Assembly: GCA_038380795.1 (NCBI GenBank)
Contig: CM076266.1
Span: 14,606,145 to 14,670,144 of the forward strand
DNA from: Pyrocephalus nanus
Lineage: Eukaryota; Chordata; Aves; Passeriformes; Tyrannidae
DNA length: 64,000 bases
Direction: 5' to 3'
Made by a program: the position numbers and the translations under genes. Of this stretch, positions 24,226 to 36,093 are shown one piece after another; positions within the stretch are counted from its first letter, which is position 1, and every line of letters starts with the position of its first letter. The notes beneath the pieces are model-generated. The model was not told where the DNA came from and searched no databases. It saw nothing but the letters and a program-made list of their open reading frames with translations.

Positions 24226-27200
24226 GGCATAATAAAATGGGAAGAATGGGTAATGCAGAAAAACACGGAACTACTCTTACAAGAGAAGACAACTCTTCAA
24301 ATTTCATGTCTCCCTTGCCCTCCTTCAAGAAGCAAATGCAAAGGGCTGAGGAAGGCAATTGTTTTGGGTGGGTATGTAATTACAGTAGTTGAAGACCCAT
24401 AACTGTTAAATATTAGTAATTGTTTATTATTTCCCCACTACTGTATCAGCAGACTTGTTTTAACTTCTGCTGGCGTGACAGCTTCTCAGCCTCCACAACA
24501 ACCTGTTTCATGCTTATTGTTGAATTACTCTGCATCCAGCATCTAATAAGACACTCAATTTGTGGCACATGGAGTACGTGGTCCAGATTACTGGCTCTGT
24601 GCTGATGTTACTGTTCTGTTAAGATGATGCAGGGAGGTGAGCACCAGTGCATCATTTAGTGCCAGATGGACTGGCACAGAAAACTGCACTTTGAGAGACC
24701 TGCTCTGAAGTAACTCTCTTTCCATTTATTTTCTGACCAAGAGTCAAGATGCCTGTAGATTCTGTGGTACTTTTAAGGATAACTGAGGTTACTATACTGA
24801 GGTTACTACTACTAATTCCACAAAACAATTTCCATTAAACAGAAGTAAAAATGGATTATATATTTCCCATTCAATAGTAAAATCACAAGAAATATGGCCT
24901 CATTCATTCAAGAAGATTCAGATCTGATCTGAATCCATTTGAACGATGCTGCCCAGGGAGAGCAAAGGAAAAGCGATGTCGTTGCATTCCCATCACAGAG
25001 CTGGGGGAGGGGGGAGCCTCTCTTTGAACATTCACACTTGCCATGAAAAATGCAGGTTCAGTGTCTGCTCGAGGGGATTGAAGCCCCCTCTACCGCTGCT
25101 TTCTCAGTCCTTCACCACTAATCGCCACACCATTAACTATTCTGGGGTGCCTGCAATCCTATTGCTGCTGTTCCACTTAGCATTAATAATTAAATCTTCA
25201 CTGCAGAGGGACTGAGCTTCAGATATCTTCCATCCTCGAGGAATGCTCCAGGCTGAAAGGCATTCACACTCTTTGTTGAAATGAGTGCTTATATATTTTC
25301 CACACACCAAAACTGTGGCAGTCAGAGGGACTGAAGGTGGCCCATTTAAAGTGACTTTTATGGTTAGGATGCTAATCTGGAAGAGATTATAAACGTAACT
25401 TTAAATCCACTTTCTGCTTAATTTGTACTAAGCTACAACGTCTTTGTTTTATTATAAAAACTATCACATTTACATTTGTTTTGACCCAAGTTAGGGCTGT
25501 TTTTAATTTTGCTTCTCCCCCCCCCCTTGCTTTTTTTGTCTCAGCAGGAAGCCTGAGAACTCTCTCTGCCTTTTCATAATTACAAACATAATGCTAACAA
25601 AACTCTGAGCCAGTGAACATCTCTCATTTGGCTTTGGATTTTATTCATCCCTAAGGTAGGAGCTATTATTTCATAATTGGAAGCACCTTCTAGGGACTAT
25701 TTTATCAGTAGTTTAATAGATACTTACAGCTCTGCCACTACTTCCTTGGGAATCTGCCTTGGTGTTAACAGTTTTTATCTTGGCTCAGCTGTTTGCAACT
25801 GCTCTGGGGCCCCTCCCTTCCAGGACATAGTTTCATCCTGACCGAAACCAACATCCTACACAGCATCAGTCTGTCACAGACAGGTGCTGCACCATATTTC
25901 TTCCCACTCTGCAGGAAGAGATCATGAACTCAGTTATGTAAAACAGCGGATGGAGAGAATATATTACATACTGGTAAAGTCATGACCTAGTATGTACAAG
26001 GCTTCTAGACTTTCTAATTAGGGACTGAGCTAATTAGAACTGGCTAAAATGCCCATATAGTGCACAGGTTTTTATTTTATGGGCTTCAAAAGAGGTATAA
26101 GCCTCTAAAAGGCTTAGCATTTATTAAATTGAAACCTGACTTTTCAAATGAAGTCTGTGATTACATGAAACAAGGATTTTGGTGAAAATAAAAAGAGTTT
26201 GGGGATTGGCTGAATGACTTTGATAAGGCTAAGATGTTTCCATGAACACTTTAGGGAGTGCTTGTTCAGTCAATGGCTGAGAATGGGGGAAAAGGCGATA
26301 GACAACAACTGTGGCAAAGAGGTGTAAAACAATGTCACAGCTAACACAATCTTCGATTTTTCCCTTTATCACAGAGCAGCTGTTAGGTCAACCTATGATC
26401 TAGGATCCTTCACATCAGTTTGGGGCGTAAACCTATGCTGGTCCAGCCAAAATACAAAAAACTTCCATTCTTTCTAAAGAAACTTCCATTTTACTATTTA
26501 AAAACCACATGCAAATAACAAAGACCAAGCCAATCCCTTTTTATCACTTTCTCCCATGGTTTCCTCTCTAGTGAAAAACTGGAATGACTCATTTCTGGCT
26601 AGAAGCAGGTGAGACAGCAGAACTAGCAGCAGCATTGACTGTGTCACCTATGGCATTATTACTATGCCAGCCTTCAAGCAATGAAGGTTTCTTTTCAGTT
26701 TTCAATGGAAAACAATTGGCCAAATAGAAAGAGCAAGGAAAACCAGTAGAGAACCTTGCAGGAAACCAAACATAAGACAAAATGTGGACTTGGATTCCTG
26801 AAGATATCTCTATTTGAAGGAGTGATGGGATTGGAAAGGATTTGGGCTCTGAACTCCAGTGACTCCTTGGGAATGGCTACGATATCCTGAAATTATTGAG
26901 AACTCTGAGCCAGCACATAGTTTCCTTCATACCAGCCCACTCAGGAACTTGAAATAACTTTTTTTGTCAGAAACAAAACACAGAAATGAAAGATAGAAAT
27001 ACAGCTTGTCATGGAAATGTCATGACCTTCTACCTGACTTTTTCTGCAGTAGCTATTGGCATAGGAGGATTGGGTTTTTTTCTTTTATGAAGCATAATTA
27101 AACAGAGAAGAGTTGGTGCAGGGACTATAATGGAACAGAGGAACTGGAGAAGGAAGAATAAAAGGTGGCATCTGTACTTGTCAATTAAACATGGTGACAG

Positions 27201-28790
27201 GCACTAGAACTTGGTCATCTATACTGTGAAAGTGTTAGAGCAGTCCCCACCATGGCTTGGTCAGAGAGCAGCTTCCTGTCTCCCACACATGTCCTGCCAT
27301 AGGACCTTTCCCAATAAGTAGTTTAGATGTGAACAGCTGATTCTGAAGAGTGAGAGCTTTATGGCTGGGCTGGTTGGCCTCCTGTCTGAGAGATGTTCAG
27401 GCCTATTTAACTCATTGGTTTAGGCACAGCCTGAGAGAATTCAGGGACCTTCATTTCCTTCTTCTTGGACATAGCAAGGTAATCACATATTTTGTCTAAA
27501 TGTATCTAACAGCTTCTTGAAATAAGATTTTTTCTGATTCTAGTGTTCTCTCTGAAGCCATTCAAAATCTACACTCTGTTGATGACAAGGAGTTAAAAAA
27601 AAAAGGTCTCTTCCATGCTGAATGATTAAAGAAGTATTTTTTACCCTTGTTTACCACTGGCTACTCTAGTTCTTATTTCTATTATGGGTAGAAGGCACCT
27701 CCTAATTTCCAACTCACATCTATTCACAGCTCAGATAGGAGAGACACGCTGTACATACAGTACTTTATGCAGGAGCATCTTACCCAGTCACACAGACAGC
27801 CCTGGACACTAAAGCTGTGCCTGCAGTAGTAAATAGAACTGGCTAAGACCATCCTCTGGCCACAGTGAACTGGCAGCATCCATCAGCTACACTCCTCCAT
27901 CCTCAAAACCAGAGTGGATGCATCCGAAAAACCTAATGGGAAGAGTCTCTGGCATGTGCTAATTCTCAAACTGCTTGGACTTATATGGTTTGGCCAAAAC
28001 CATGTGCCAGAAACATGTCAGGGAGCATGGTAACAATTTAACATGGTGGGTGGCCCAGTTTGTTTACCAGCATGGCCATAGCCTTAGACTGGCATCTGTG
28101 AGAATGTTTGTTGAGTTACCAGATGAAATATTTTTCTGAATAGTAGGATCCCTAAAGTGAAACCTCTTTCACCAGGATTGATCTCTGGCTTTAAGATCAA
28201 CCCCATGGTGACCAAGCAATACCTTTTAGGAAAAAATATCATGCCACATATAACAAAAGGTTATACATGAGAGAAAAAAATGTATTCAGAGAGAAACTAA
28301 AATATAATATGAATGTCTATTTTTCTGGTGATAGGTAGGATTAAAATAAATTCGGGCAGCTGAAAAGTACAATCTAAGTCAGTCATTATTTTTACCATGA
28401 ATTTGTCTAATTCTTTTTGTACGTGAAAACTTCTGGCATTCTCCAATTCCAATGATAGTGATTTCCACTGTTTAAGTACCTGAACAGACTCTGGAGTGCA
28501 ATTACTCTGATCACAAATGGGAGCCTACTTTGAAATGAGATGAATTACTCTCCAGACTCCTTTTACTGTAAAAAACAGAGCTCCACTGAGTCTGAAGGGA
28601 GCTTAGACACCTATCTTTGATGTAGATACACACAAACAGACACTCAAAAAACTTCGAGCAGGATGAACCTCTCCCCTGACTTTTAGCTATGCCTGTTAAG
28701 TTGAGGTGAACCCCACCTAGTCTATCAATTTCTGCTGTTCCTTATTAAAAATATTCAGTATTAACCAGAGAATCTCACATAACTTCACTT
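24226..28790. other. Intergenic sequence
   Basis: About 4.6 kb without a recognisable gene. It includes a 14-bp tandem duplication just upstream of midpoint context at 24782-24795/24796-24809 (ACTGAGGTTACTA-type unit) and a C10 tract at 25517-25526 in a polypyrimidine setting. It is AT-rich and slightly purine-biased on the + strand, unlike the T-biased transcribed parts of the window. Confidence 0.5.
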
Positions 28791-28794
28791 TAAC

Positions 28795-29041
28795 TGCCCA
28801 CTGGGAACTTCACTGGACCTTGAGAAGCCTCTGGGGTCTGGAAACTCGCAGTATGAGTTGCAGCTTCCAGTTTCAGAGCACCTGTCAGCAAGTGGGTTGT
28901 TTACCAAGTCACGCTGGGCCCTTGCACTGGAGCAGATTCTGAACTTGTATGATTTGGGGAACCAGAAACTCCCTCGTGTATCTTCCTTAAGCCTGAACTT
29001 GATGCAGTATAATAAAATTAACTTAAAAAAAGAAAAAAAAG
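28795..29041 (+). mobile_element. Possible retrosequence with oligo-A end (uncertain)
   Basis: About 210 bp of GC-richer sequence with several CpGs ends in ATAATAAAATTAACTT followed by A7GA8. The layout, a poly(A)-signal-like ATAATAAA about 10-15 nt before an A-rich tail, is what a reverse-transcribed mRNA or a non-LTR insertion would leave. I could not identify the source gene or a clear target-site duplication, so it may also be unique DNA or an LTR fragment. Confidence 0.25.
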
Positions 29042-32000
29042 TAACACACAAGGTTTTGTTGAATTCTTTTTTGCACAGCTATGTAACACCTTTATTCTGC
29101 TTATCAGTGGTTCATAAACATACCTCCTTCCTTTCCACTGGACAAAAAATAATGGACTTTGAAATTAAAGACACTGATACAGGACTCTCCTTAATTCTCC
29201 AAGGTATAAATGGACATATACATTGTGCTTTTTTGAATATCAACATTTTTCATTATGGGTTTATGTCAGGAAAAAGATGTCATTATTTAATGGATTAATT
29301 GTGCCTTTTGAATGTTTTGCCTGGTAGCTCAAACCATGGTGAGATCAAGACACATCAGGCTGTGCAGAGCTGACTAAGATTTAGCTTAGGCAAAGGTCTT
29401 AAGTCAAGGTAGCAAAAAGAAAATGTCCCCCTTCACCCACTGTCAGCTTTAGCTATTCTCTCAGGAAATTATTCAGTACTTTTCTCCGCTTTTAATTCTG
29501 TGCTGTGACTCAGAGGTATATTTTCGTGCTCAACATAGAAGTGATGTAGTTTGGAACACTATGCTTGAGAAGAGATAAACAGTTTAACTTCACAGGTAAG
29601 TATTAGCCAGGTCTTGGCAAGAGGAGAATTAAAGCATCAGTTTGACCAAAACAAACCTCGCTTTGTTCTTCAGTAATGCTGACAATCAGATAGTTGTAAA
29701 AAACTGTCCCTTACTTGCAAACTGAGACTGCTAATACAAACAATAGGCATGCTTGAATTTTTGTCACAGCTTCCATTGGACAATGTGAGGGAGATGTAAA
29801 TGCTGAACACCATGATGGCTGTTTGGCTAAGGAAGAGAGCAAAGTAAAAAAAAAAAAAACATGTATTGGCCACTGTCCACTCTGGCTAATACGATTTGCA
29901 AAAATAATCTGCTGGCAAAATGGAAAAATTTTACAAATTCCTTGCTGATTTTTCACAGTAAAACAAGTAATCTTCTCTGAACTGTGTATAAAAGTTCCTC
30001 CTTAAGGCAGAGAACATTCCTTTGTAGTGTCATGGTGAAAGAAGTTCTTCATCGAACTTCAGAGGAATCTGGGTTCCTTTTTCTGTATTCTTTACTTTAG
30101 TTGTTCCCTTGTCAATTGATTTTCCATATAATGCACAGTTATATAAATAAAAATGGCTCATCTGTTAGTTGAGTCAGGAGATGTGGAGTAAATTGACAAG
30201 TTCATGCAAAAAGCCCACAGCATCTGCACTTTGTGAAAAAGTGCTTTTGTAGTACTGAGAAAGAACAGAAAGGAAGGATTGATTGTCTGTCTATGTGTAG
30301 GTGGTGAAAGTATTTTTAGATAGAGGTGAGAGGCTGGAAACTGTAAAAAAACCTGAGAGTAGGAACAGAGTAGACAGGACATGCCACAGGTAATGTGCTT
30401 TATATCAGGCAAATTGAGCCATTTAATAAAATAAATTTTTAAATAGTATTAGAGGTAAAATAAAAGTATTTTCTATCTATATCAGAACTGTTTGCTGAAT
30501 TAAGTGCATTTGTCTAAATTCAGAATGGTTTCTCTAGTGCATATCACTGTTGAGATTATAGGACCAAGCAGAGAAAAAGTCTCTAAAAAGGAGTGAAAAC
30601 CCAAGGAAAGAGTAAAATGAACAAGGTGGATATTTGCAGTATCTGCCTGTTAGCTGTGGCAAAGCTTTTTGTATTTACCTTCTCAGTCACTTCCGAAAGA
30701 AAGAATCAACACAGTTCATAATGAGATTAGTCTGTTTGGTGAGGAGGGTGGCAAACAATGAATAAGCAACCTGGGTTTAACACAGATCACGTTTTAAGCA
30801 GCAGATTTCTGCTGGTTACCTAACATCAGTCCTGGCACTATGAGTAATAGGATGGCAACAGCCACTCTCAGATATGCATTTCAAATTAATTAAAACATGA
30901 CATGCATTTAGAATTACTGCAACTGAGACATAAAATAATGGACAGCTGAACTTGCAGAGATTTGAAATAGAATCAGAAGAAAAAGAACAGAAAAAAAGTA
31001 AAATGGGAATTTGTCCTTCAGAATTATTAGCTCATCTTTTTAGCCATATGACCCTGGTACTTCAGAACTTTGAATCTAATGAAAGAAAGTGACATTTCTA
31101 TGTCTAATTCAAACACCAGAAATGAATTTTTCCAAGACTGGATTTTCAGAACTATGAAGATTGTTTTCTATGGATTTGTGCTTTATGATAGATTGTAAAT
31201 ATCAACTTTTTCTCCACAATTGCAGCATTTACAATGTCACTTTCTTATGTGGCTTCTTCCTCTTTGCATGGCCGACTGCTTTAACAGAACACGTGGGAGC
31301 ATACCTGCCTTTAAAACAACTCCCTTTTGGCAAACATAATTAAATTTGGACAAAGGTTTTGAAAGACTGGCCTAACAGAACAGACAGACACAGTTCAAAC
31401 TCTGACTTTTTGCAAGGAATCAGTTTATAAATACAGAGATTGATGTCATTGTGTGGAAGTTATAATATGGAACATTCAGAACACAACAGATACATGAAAT
31501 GAGTCCTGTAGTTTCTACCACAGCTGGCATATCCTACATAAAGCAACTACAGGTGCCAGTGCTTTCAATTTGAGATTCATGAGGTCAATACGTGTACTGG
31601 ATGTTTCCAGCTAACACATACATATAATCCCATCTGAGGTGTCAGTATGACAGCCTTCCTGCATCTCCAAGAGAAAAAAGTCACAGTGAGCAAAGGTTGT
31701 GAACTCCAGCTCCTTCTGCTCCAGTGAAATGATGGAGAAATCCTTCACAGGCAGAAAACGTAACAGATACTAGAACTGGAACTTGGGCTGGACAGTTTAT
31801 TTGTAATGTGGAATCTTTCATGACTGCACTTGGGCAGGGACTCAAAATTACATATCTTCTGGCACCTTTGGCTCTATTATGCATGTTGATATTATGTGGG
31901 ACCATGGGTTCAACACTGACTCAGAGGGAAGAGTGCCTCAGACTGAATCACTAATGCCATATCCCGCAGCACTCTAGTAAAGCCTTGGCAGTAAGGAAGG

Positions 32001-33299
32001 ATAATTACAATGTGGTTACTACGACTGATTTTTGAGATGCTTTTATATACACCTCAGGCGTGTCAGTAGGTAAAATGCAGTCAGCTTGCTCAGAAATACC
32101 CAAGTGTCCCAAGTATATTATTTTTTTACCACAAAACTGGGCATACAGATGGAATCCTATTAGACAAAAACATCCAGCCAAACACCCTACCCTGAATTAC
32201 TCTATGTCGTTTTCACGTATATGTAATTTACAAAAGTGTAAGTATGAAAACAAAACTACTGTCCTTTTAGATATTCCTCTTGCCCTTTAATGATAAATAA
32301 ACATCTATATCCAAGATGTTATTTCCCTTACAATAGAAATGCTGGTCTCCAGTTTGTTCTTGCAGACTGTGAATAACTGCTGAAGGAGTAGGTGTGACAT
32401 TGGTATCAGCCTCACAGCATCCACAGAATTTTAATAATGATGTTCTGTGAACAGACAGCCCAGAGTCAAATGATCCTTGGTGTGTTAAGGAGACATTCTC
32501 ACAAGTATTCAGGCTAAGATATACAGAAGCAAAGCTATAAGAAATATGCAGTGTTTGCTACTTGTCTTGCGTGTTTGTCATATAACACCTGATATATCAA
32601 AAAAAAAATCAACACTGCAAATTCAGTATGAATTGGGATTTAATATGAAAATATGTCCACATGTTCAATTACACCTATTGATACTATTTTTATTTTTTCC
32701 TCAATAAGAGTCCGTTTCTCTCTGTCTCTTGCTGGAACTCCTCTTGCCATTGCCTTTCTTTCCCTCAGCAAACCTGTTCTTTCCACTTTCTGATGATTTT
32801 ACTGTCTCCTTCCTTCTTCCGTGTGTTAAAATTATCAAAGAAAAAGTTAGGTAGCATTAGCCTTCATTAGATTAATGGAGTGCAGACAGTTTACACGTCT
32901 CCATGCCATTGTTTCAGGATGTTTGCAGATTCATTGATACTGCTGTATCAGTTACAGTCAGTTCATGCTTTCAAGGTTATCTTTGCAACCAAGAGAACTA
33001 GACACCATTTTTTAAAGGAGAAAGATAAGATTACTCAATTTCAAAATGCTGTGAAGGCCACCTAAATATTCCCAAACAATGTGAGTACCTTTAACTAATA
33101 CAGTAAGAGACACCAAGTAAGCTGTAACTGACAAAGTGTAACTGACAAGGACTAATTATTTATTTTTGGGCAGACTATTCAAAAAATGTGATTTCTTCAG
33201 TTATCAACTATTAAACACTCAGACCGACCCTTGCTTGCAGCGAGGAAGGGGTGCAGTTTTTGTTTTCCATCTGCCCTTCTCACTGGGGACAGAAAGGCC
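29042..33299. other. Intergenic sequence upstream of ARHGAP12
   Basis: About 4.3 kb of AT-rich DNA with no recognisable gene. Short runs of A (29846-29859) and a direct repeat of GTGTAACTGACAA-like sequence near 33121-33148 are present. Distal regulatory elements of ARHGAP12 could lie here, but none can be pointed to with confidence. Confidence 0.5.
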
Positions 33300-34270
33300 G
33301 AGATGTTTCGCACCGCCGTGTGAATCAGAAGACGATGGCATCACTGCAGCGGCCGCACTGGGTCGGTTTAGGGGGGTATAGTAGAGACGGACAGGGGGAC
33401 GGACGGACTGCCCGGTGCAATCCCCAATTTCGGGGTCCGGGGCCCCGCCCCCGCCACACCCCCCGCGGCCACACCCCCGCGCGGCCCCGCCCCGGCACGT
33501 GACGCGGAGCGGTGACGCCGCCGTGCCCCGGAGCCGACACTCGGCGGGGCCGCGGCGGGAGCCGAGCGGGAACCGGAGCGGCTGCAGGCGGAGCGGGGCC
33601 CGGGCGGCAGGTGAGCGGCGGTGCTGCCGCTCGGCCCGGCGCGGGGAGGAGGAGGAGGAGGACGGGAGCGGGGAGGAGCGCGGCGCCGCCGGCGGGACGA
33701 TCGGGGAGGGCTGGGTGGCCCCGCGGTGGCACCTCCGCGCCCGGGCCGGCTCCCGGCGCCCGCAGCGCCCGCGGTGCTCTGCCGCCCCCCTGGTGCGGTG
33801 CCGCCCTCCCGGCCCGTCCCGGGGCGTCGGCGGGAGCGCCCCCCGCGCCCGGCGCCCCGCGAGGGGTCCGGGCGGCGCCGCCCCGCAGTGCCCCCGGCGG
33901 CGGCGGCTCTGCTTCGCTCCGCGGGCGGCGCCGGGAGGCAGCTCCGCACCTGGGCAGAGCCGGCGGGCCCGCCGTGCCGGGGGCGGCCGGGCAGGGCCGC
34001 CCGAGCCGCCGTGTGCGGGCGGCGCTCGCTCACCTGCGGGAGACAAAGGGAGGCAGCGGCGGCCCCGCGGCCCTTCCCGGGCGCCTCCGCCGGGCCGGGG
34101 GGGTCTGGCGCCCTTGTGTGAACTTGAGCGCGGCACCTCGGGCGGGTCGGTGCGGGTGTGCCGCGCTATTTGTGGCCGGCCCTCGGAGTCAACAACTTAA
34201 CAAAAGCCCGCACTGAGGAGCGAGCGGGGCCGGGAGGGAGCTCGTGGAGGTGCGGAGTGCTGCAGCCCGG
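33300..34270 (+). promoter_or_regulatory. ARHGAP12: ARHGAP12 CpG-island promoter
   Basis: A CpG island of about 1 kb, the densest in the window, sits at the 5' end of ARHGAP12. It has several GC boxes (CCCCGCCC and CCCCGCCCC, about 33445-33493), a CACGTGAC E-box (33496-33503) and a GGTGACGCC CRE-like word just after it. No TATA box is evident, which fits a broad housekeeping-type promoter. The long open frames here on both strands (up to 305 codons) arise from the extreme GC content and are not genes. Confidence 0.85.
33520..33610 (+). other. ARHGAP12: ARHGAP12 exon 1 (5'UTR; start approximate)
   Basis: The non-coding first exon is inferred from a consensus donor, CGGCAG|GTGAGC, at 33610/33611, just downstream of the GC boxes and E-box. 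The transcription start is not visible in the sequence; 33520 is a guess based on motif placement. The exon would splice either directly to 39697 or through the candidate exon at 34598. It contains no ATG in this span. Confidence 0.55.
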
Positions 34271-34597
34271 CTGGAAAGTTGTGCTGATAGTTGTTTGAAA
34301 TGCATCGCTTGTTCTGTACTCTGAGTCACGGGCAATTATTAAATGGTTGCTTATTATGCCGTTAGTGTTTAGGGACGTGTGAGCTCCCGGAAGGTTGTTT
34401 ACTCCCAGGTACTGCTTGATTTCATCGTATGTTAGTAATCTCTGAGAAAACAGTGAAGGGCTGAGCTTGTTTTCATAAAGCTTGCAAGTTTTCTGTGTTT
34501 TGGTTATATATGTTGTTTCCATTTGCGTGTTTGCATTTATTTTTATACAACTTTTGCATACTCTGGATGAACACTTTGCAGATGGTGGTTCTTGCAG

Positions 34598-34682
34598 GCA
34601 CCGGTGAAGGCTGGTCTGCGTGAAAATACTGGCTGAGGAGTCAGGTGTACTCGACAAGGAGTGGTGCCCCTTGGGAAGAAAG
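34598..34682 (+). other. ARHGAP12: Candidate ARHGAP12 alternative 5'UTR exon
   Basis: This 85-nt segment is bounded by an acceptor (TGGTGGTTCTTGCAG, ending at 34597) and a good donor (GAAAG|GTATGA at 34683). It lacks an ATG and has several CpGs, unlike the AT-rich sequence on either side. It would be a non-coding leader exon between exon 1 and the coding exon. It is predicted only from splice signals and composition. Confidence 0.3.
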
Positions 34683-35741
34683 GTATGAATAGGGTTGGAT
34701 TCTGACTAGGTTATTGTAGGACCAGTCTCCCAGGCAGTGGATGTGCAGAGTACAGCCTGAACCCTTAGGAAAACTGCCCAGTGAGAAGCAGAACCATGGA
34801 ATCTATTGAGCTGTAGCCAGGGTATCTCATCTGGCCTGAACTGTTAAGAATTTATCTTAATTTAGCCTCCGTAATTGAGTTTATTTCTGTATCAGCACTG
34901 CGCAAGGGTTCATTTCAACAGTGGGTGAAGTTTGATGCTGAAAATGGAAAAAGATTACACAAGTCAACTGCTGCTGCTGCTTTATAGGACACTGTGATCA
35001 AGGTCACACAAAGAAACTTAAGGCACTAAGTTAATAGTGGCGTTTTTAACAACTTATCATCTGCTTGTACTATAAAGTAAATAACAGTTCCATAGCCACA
35101 GTGAGTAAGGGTTTTTTTTTTTTTTCCTAGAGGAAAATAAAAGAAATATCACAAAGTATTTTTAATATTTCTTAAGTCAGTTGCCTGGTTCTGGAAGATC
35201 AGAAGAAAATACTCTGTGCCTGATAATCTCAAGAGAGAGGTATGAAATACCTATTGATTAAATCCTGATTTTTTTCAGGGGTGGTGGGGAGTCTTGAGTT
35301 CTAGGATAATGCTGAAGTTAGGAGTGATCATATCTAATACGATATACGAGCCTACTGTATATGTATCATATATGATCATACTTGCAAGTCTGTGTCTTAT
35401 GTAAATGGTCTTGAAGGAAACACGGTCTTGTGTTTCAAGGTAATCGAGTGAGCATCATTCTGCAGTTAAGACTGGATGCTGTAAGGAGGTGAGGGTGCTG
35501 CTGCAGGGTTTGGGGTAGCTCTAGGGAAGGCTCACCTCAGAGCAGCCCTACAGCTCTCTGAACCCTGTCTGAGGGTGGCTGAGGCTGTCACATCGGGTCT
35601 AGATAAAACACCGCGTCGTTTTGTGGGGACGCACATAAAATCTGGCTAGAGGCGAATGTTTGCATGCAGAACCCCTGGTGCTACGCGTGCACCCGCCTGT
35701 GGGGAGAGCTGGCCCCGTGAGCCGAGCGGGCTGTGCTGCCC

Positions 35742-35993
35742 CGGCCCCGGGCGGAGCGGAGCTGATCGGGCCGTGCCATCCCGGGCGGAGCGGAGCTGGC
35801 CGGGCCGTGCCATCCCGGGCGGAGCGGAGCTGGCCGGGCCGTGCCATCCCGGGCGGAGCGGAGCTGGCCGGGCCGTGCCATCCCGGGCGGAGCGGAGCTG
35901 GCCGGGCCGTGCCATCCCGGGCGGAGCGGAGCTGGCCGGGCCGTGCCATCCCGGGCGGAGCGGAGCTGGTCGGGCCGTGCCGTCCCGGGCAGG
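35742..35993. repeat. 34-bp GC-rich minisatellite, about 7.3 copies
   Basis: A tandem array with an exact 34-bp period; units start at 35742, 35776, 35810, 35844, 35878, 35912, 35946 and a partial one at 35980. The five units from 35776 to 35945 are identical. The first has changes at its start and CTGATC for CTGGCC, and the seventh has CTGGTC. Each unit contains CCCGGGCGGAGCGGAGCTGG and several CpGs. Because 34 is not a multiple of 3, all three frames cycle through the same repeated peptide, which explains the open frames on both strands. It lies 2.1 kb inside ARHGAP12 intron 1. Confidence 0.97.
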
Positions 35994-36069
35994 GGCGCGG
36001 CGGCGCCCGCGGGCGGAGTGCTGGGGGGGGAGGGAGGAGCTGACCTCTCGAACACCGAGGGTTGCCAGC

Positions 36070-36093
36070 CTTACTCAGCCTTAGCTGAGTAAG
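36070..36093. repeat. 9-bp perfect inverted repeat
   Basis: CTTACTCAG (36070-36078) and CTGAGTAAG (36085-36093) are exact reverse complements with a 6-nt spacer. Each arm carries a TGAGTAA word close to an AP-1 site. It lies 77 bp after the minisatellite. Confidence 0.7.

Noticed and set aside
28858..29298. 146-codon + strand frame
   Set aside because: It crosses an oligo-A tract and unrelated AT-rich DNA; no family resemblance.
33785..33802. Second CTCF-like site on the minus strand (CACCAGGGGGGCGG)
   Set aside because: One extra G shifts the core away from the consensus, and such words are expected in a CpG island.
33219..34136. 305-codon minus-strand frame and several long + strand frames over the promoter
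   Set aside because: They overlap in most frames, consist of P/A/R/G-rich low-complexity sequence and coincide with the CpG island; extreme GC content removes stop codons.
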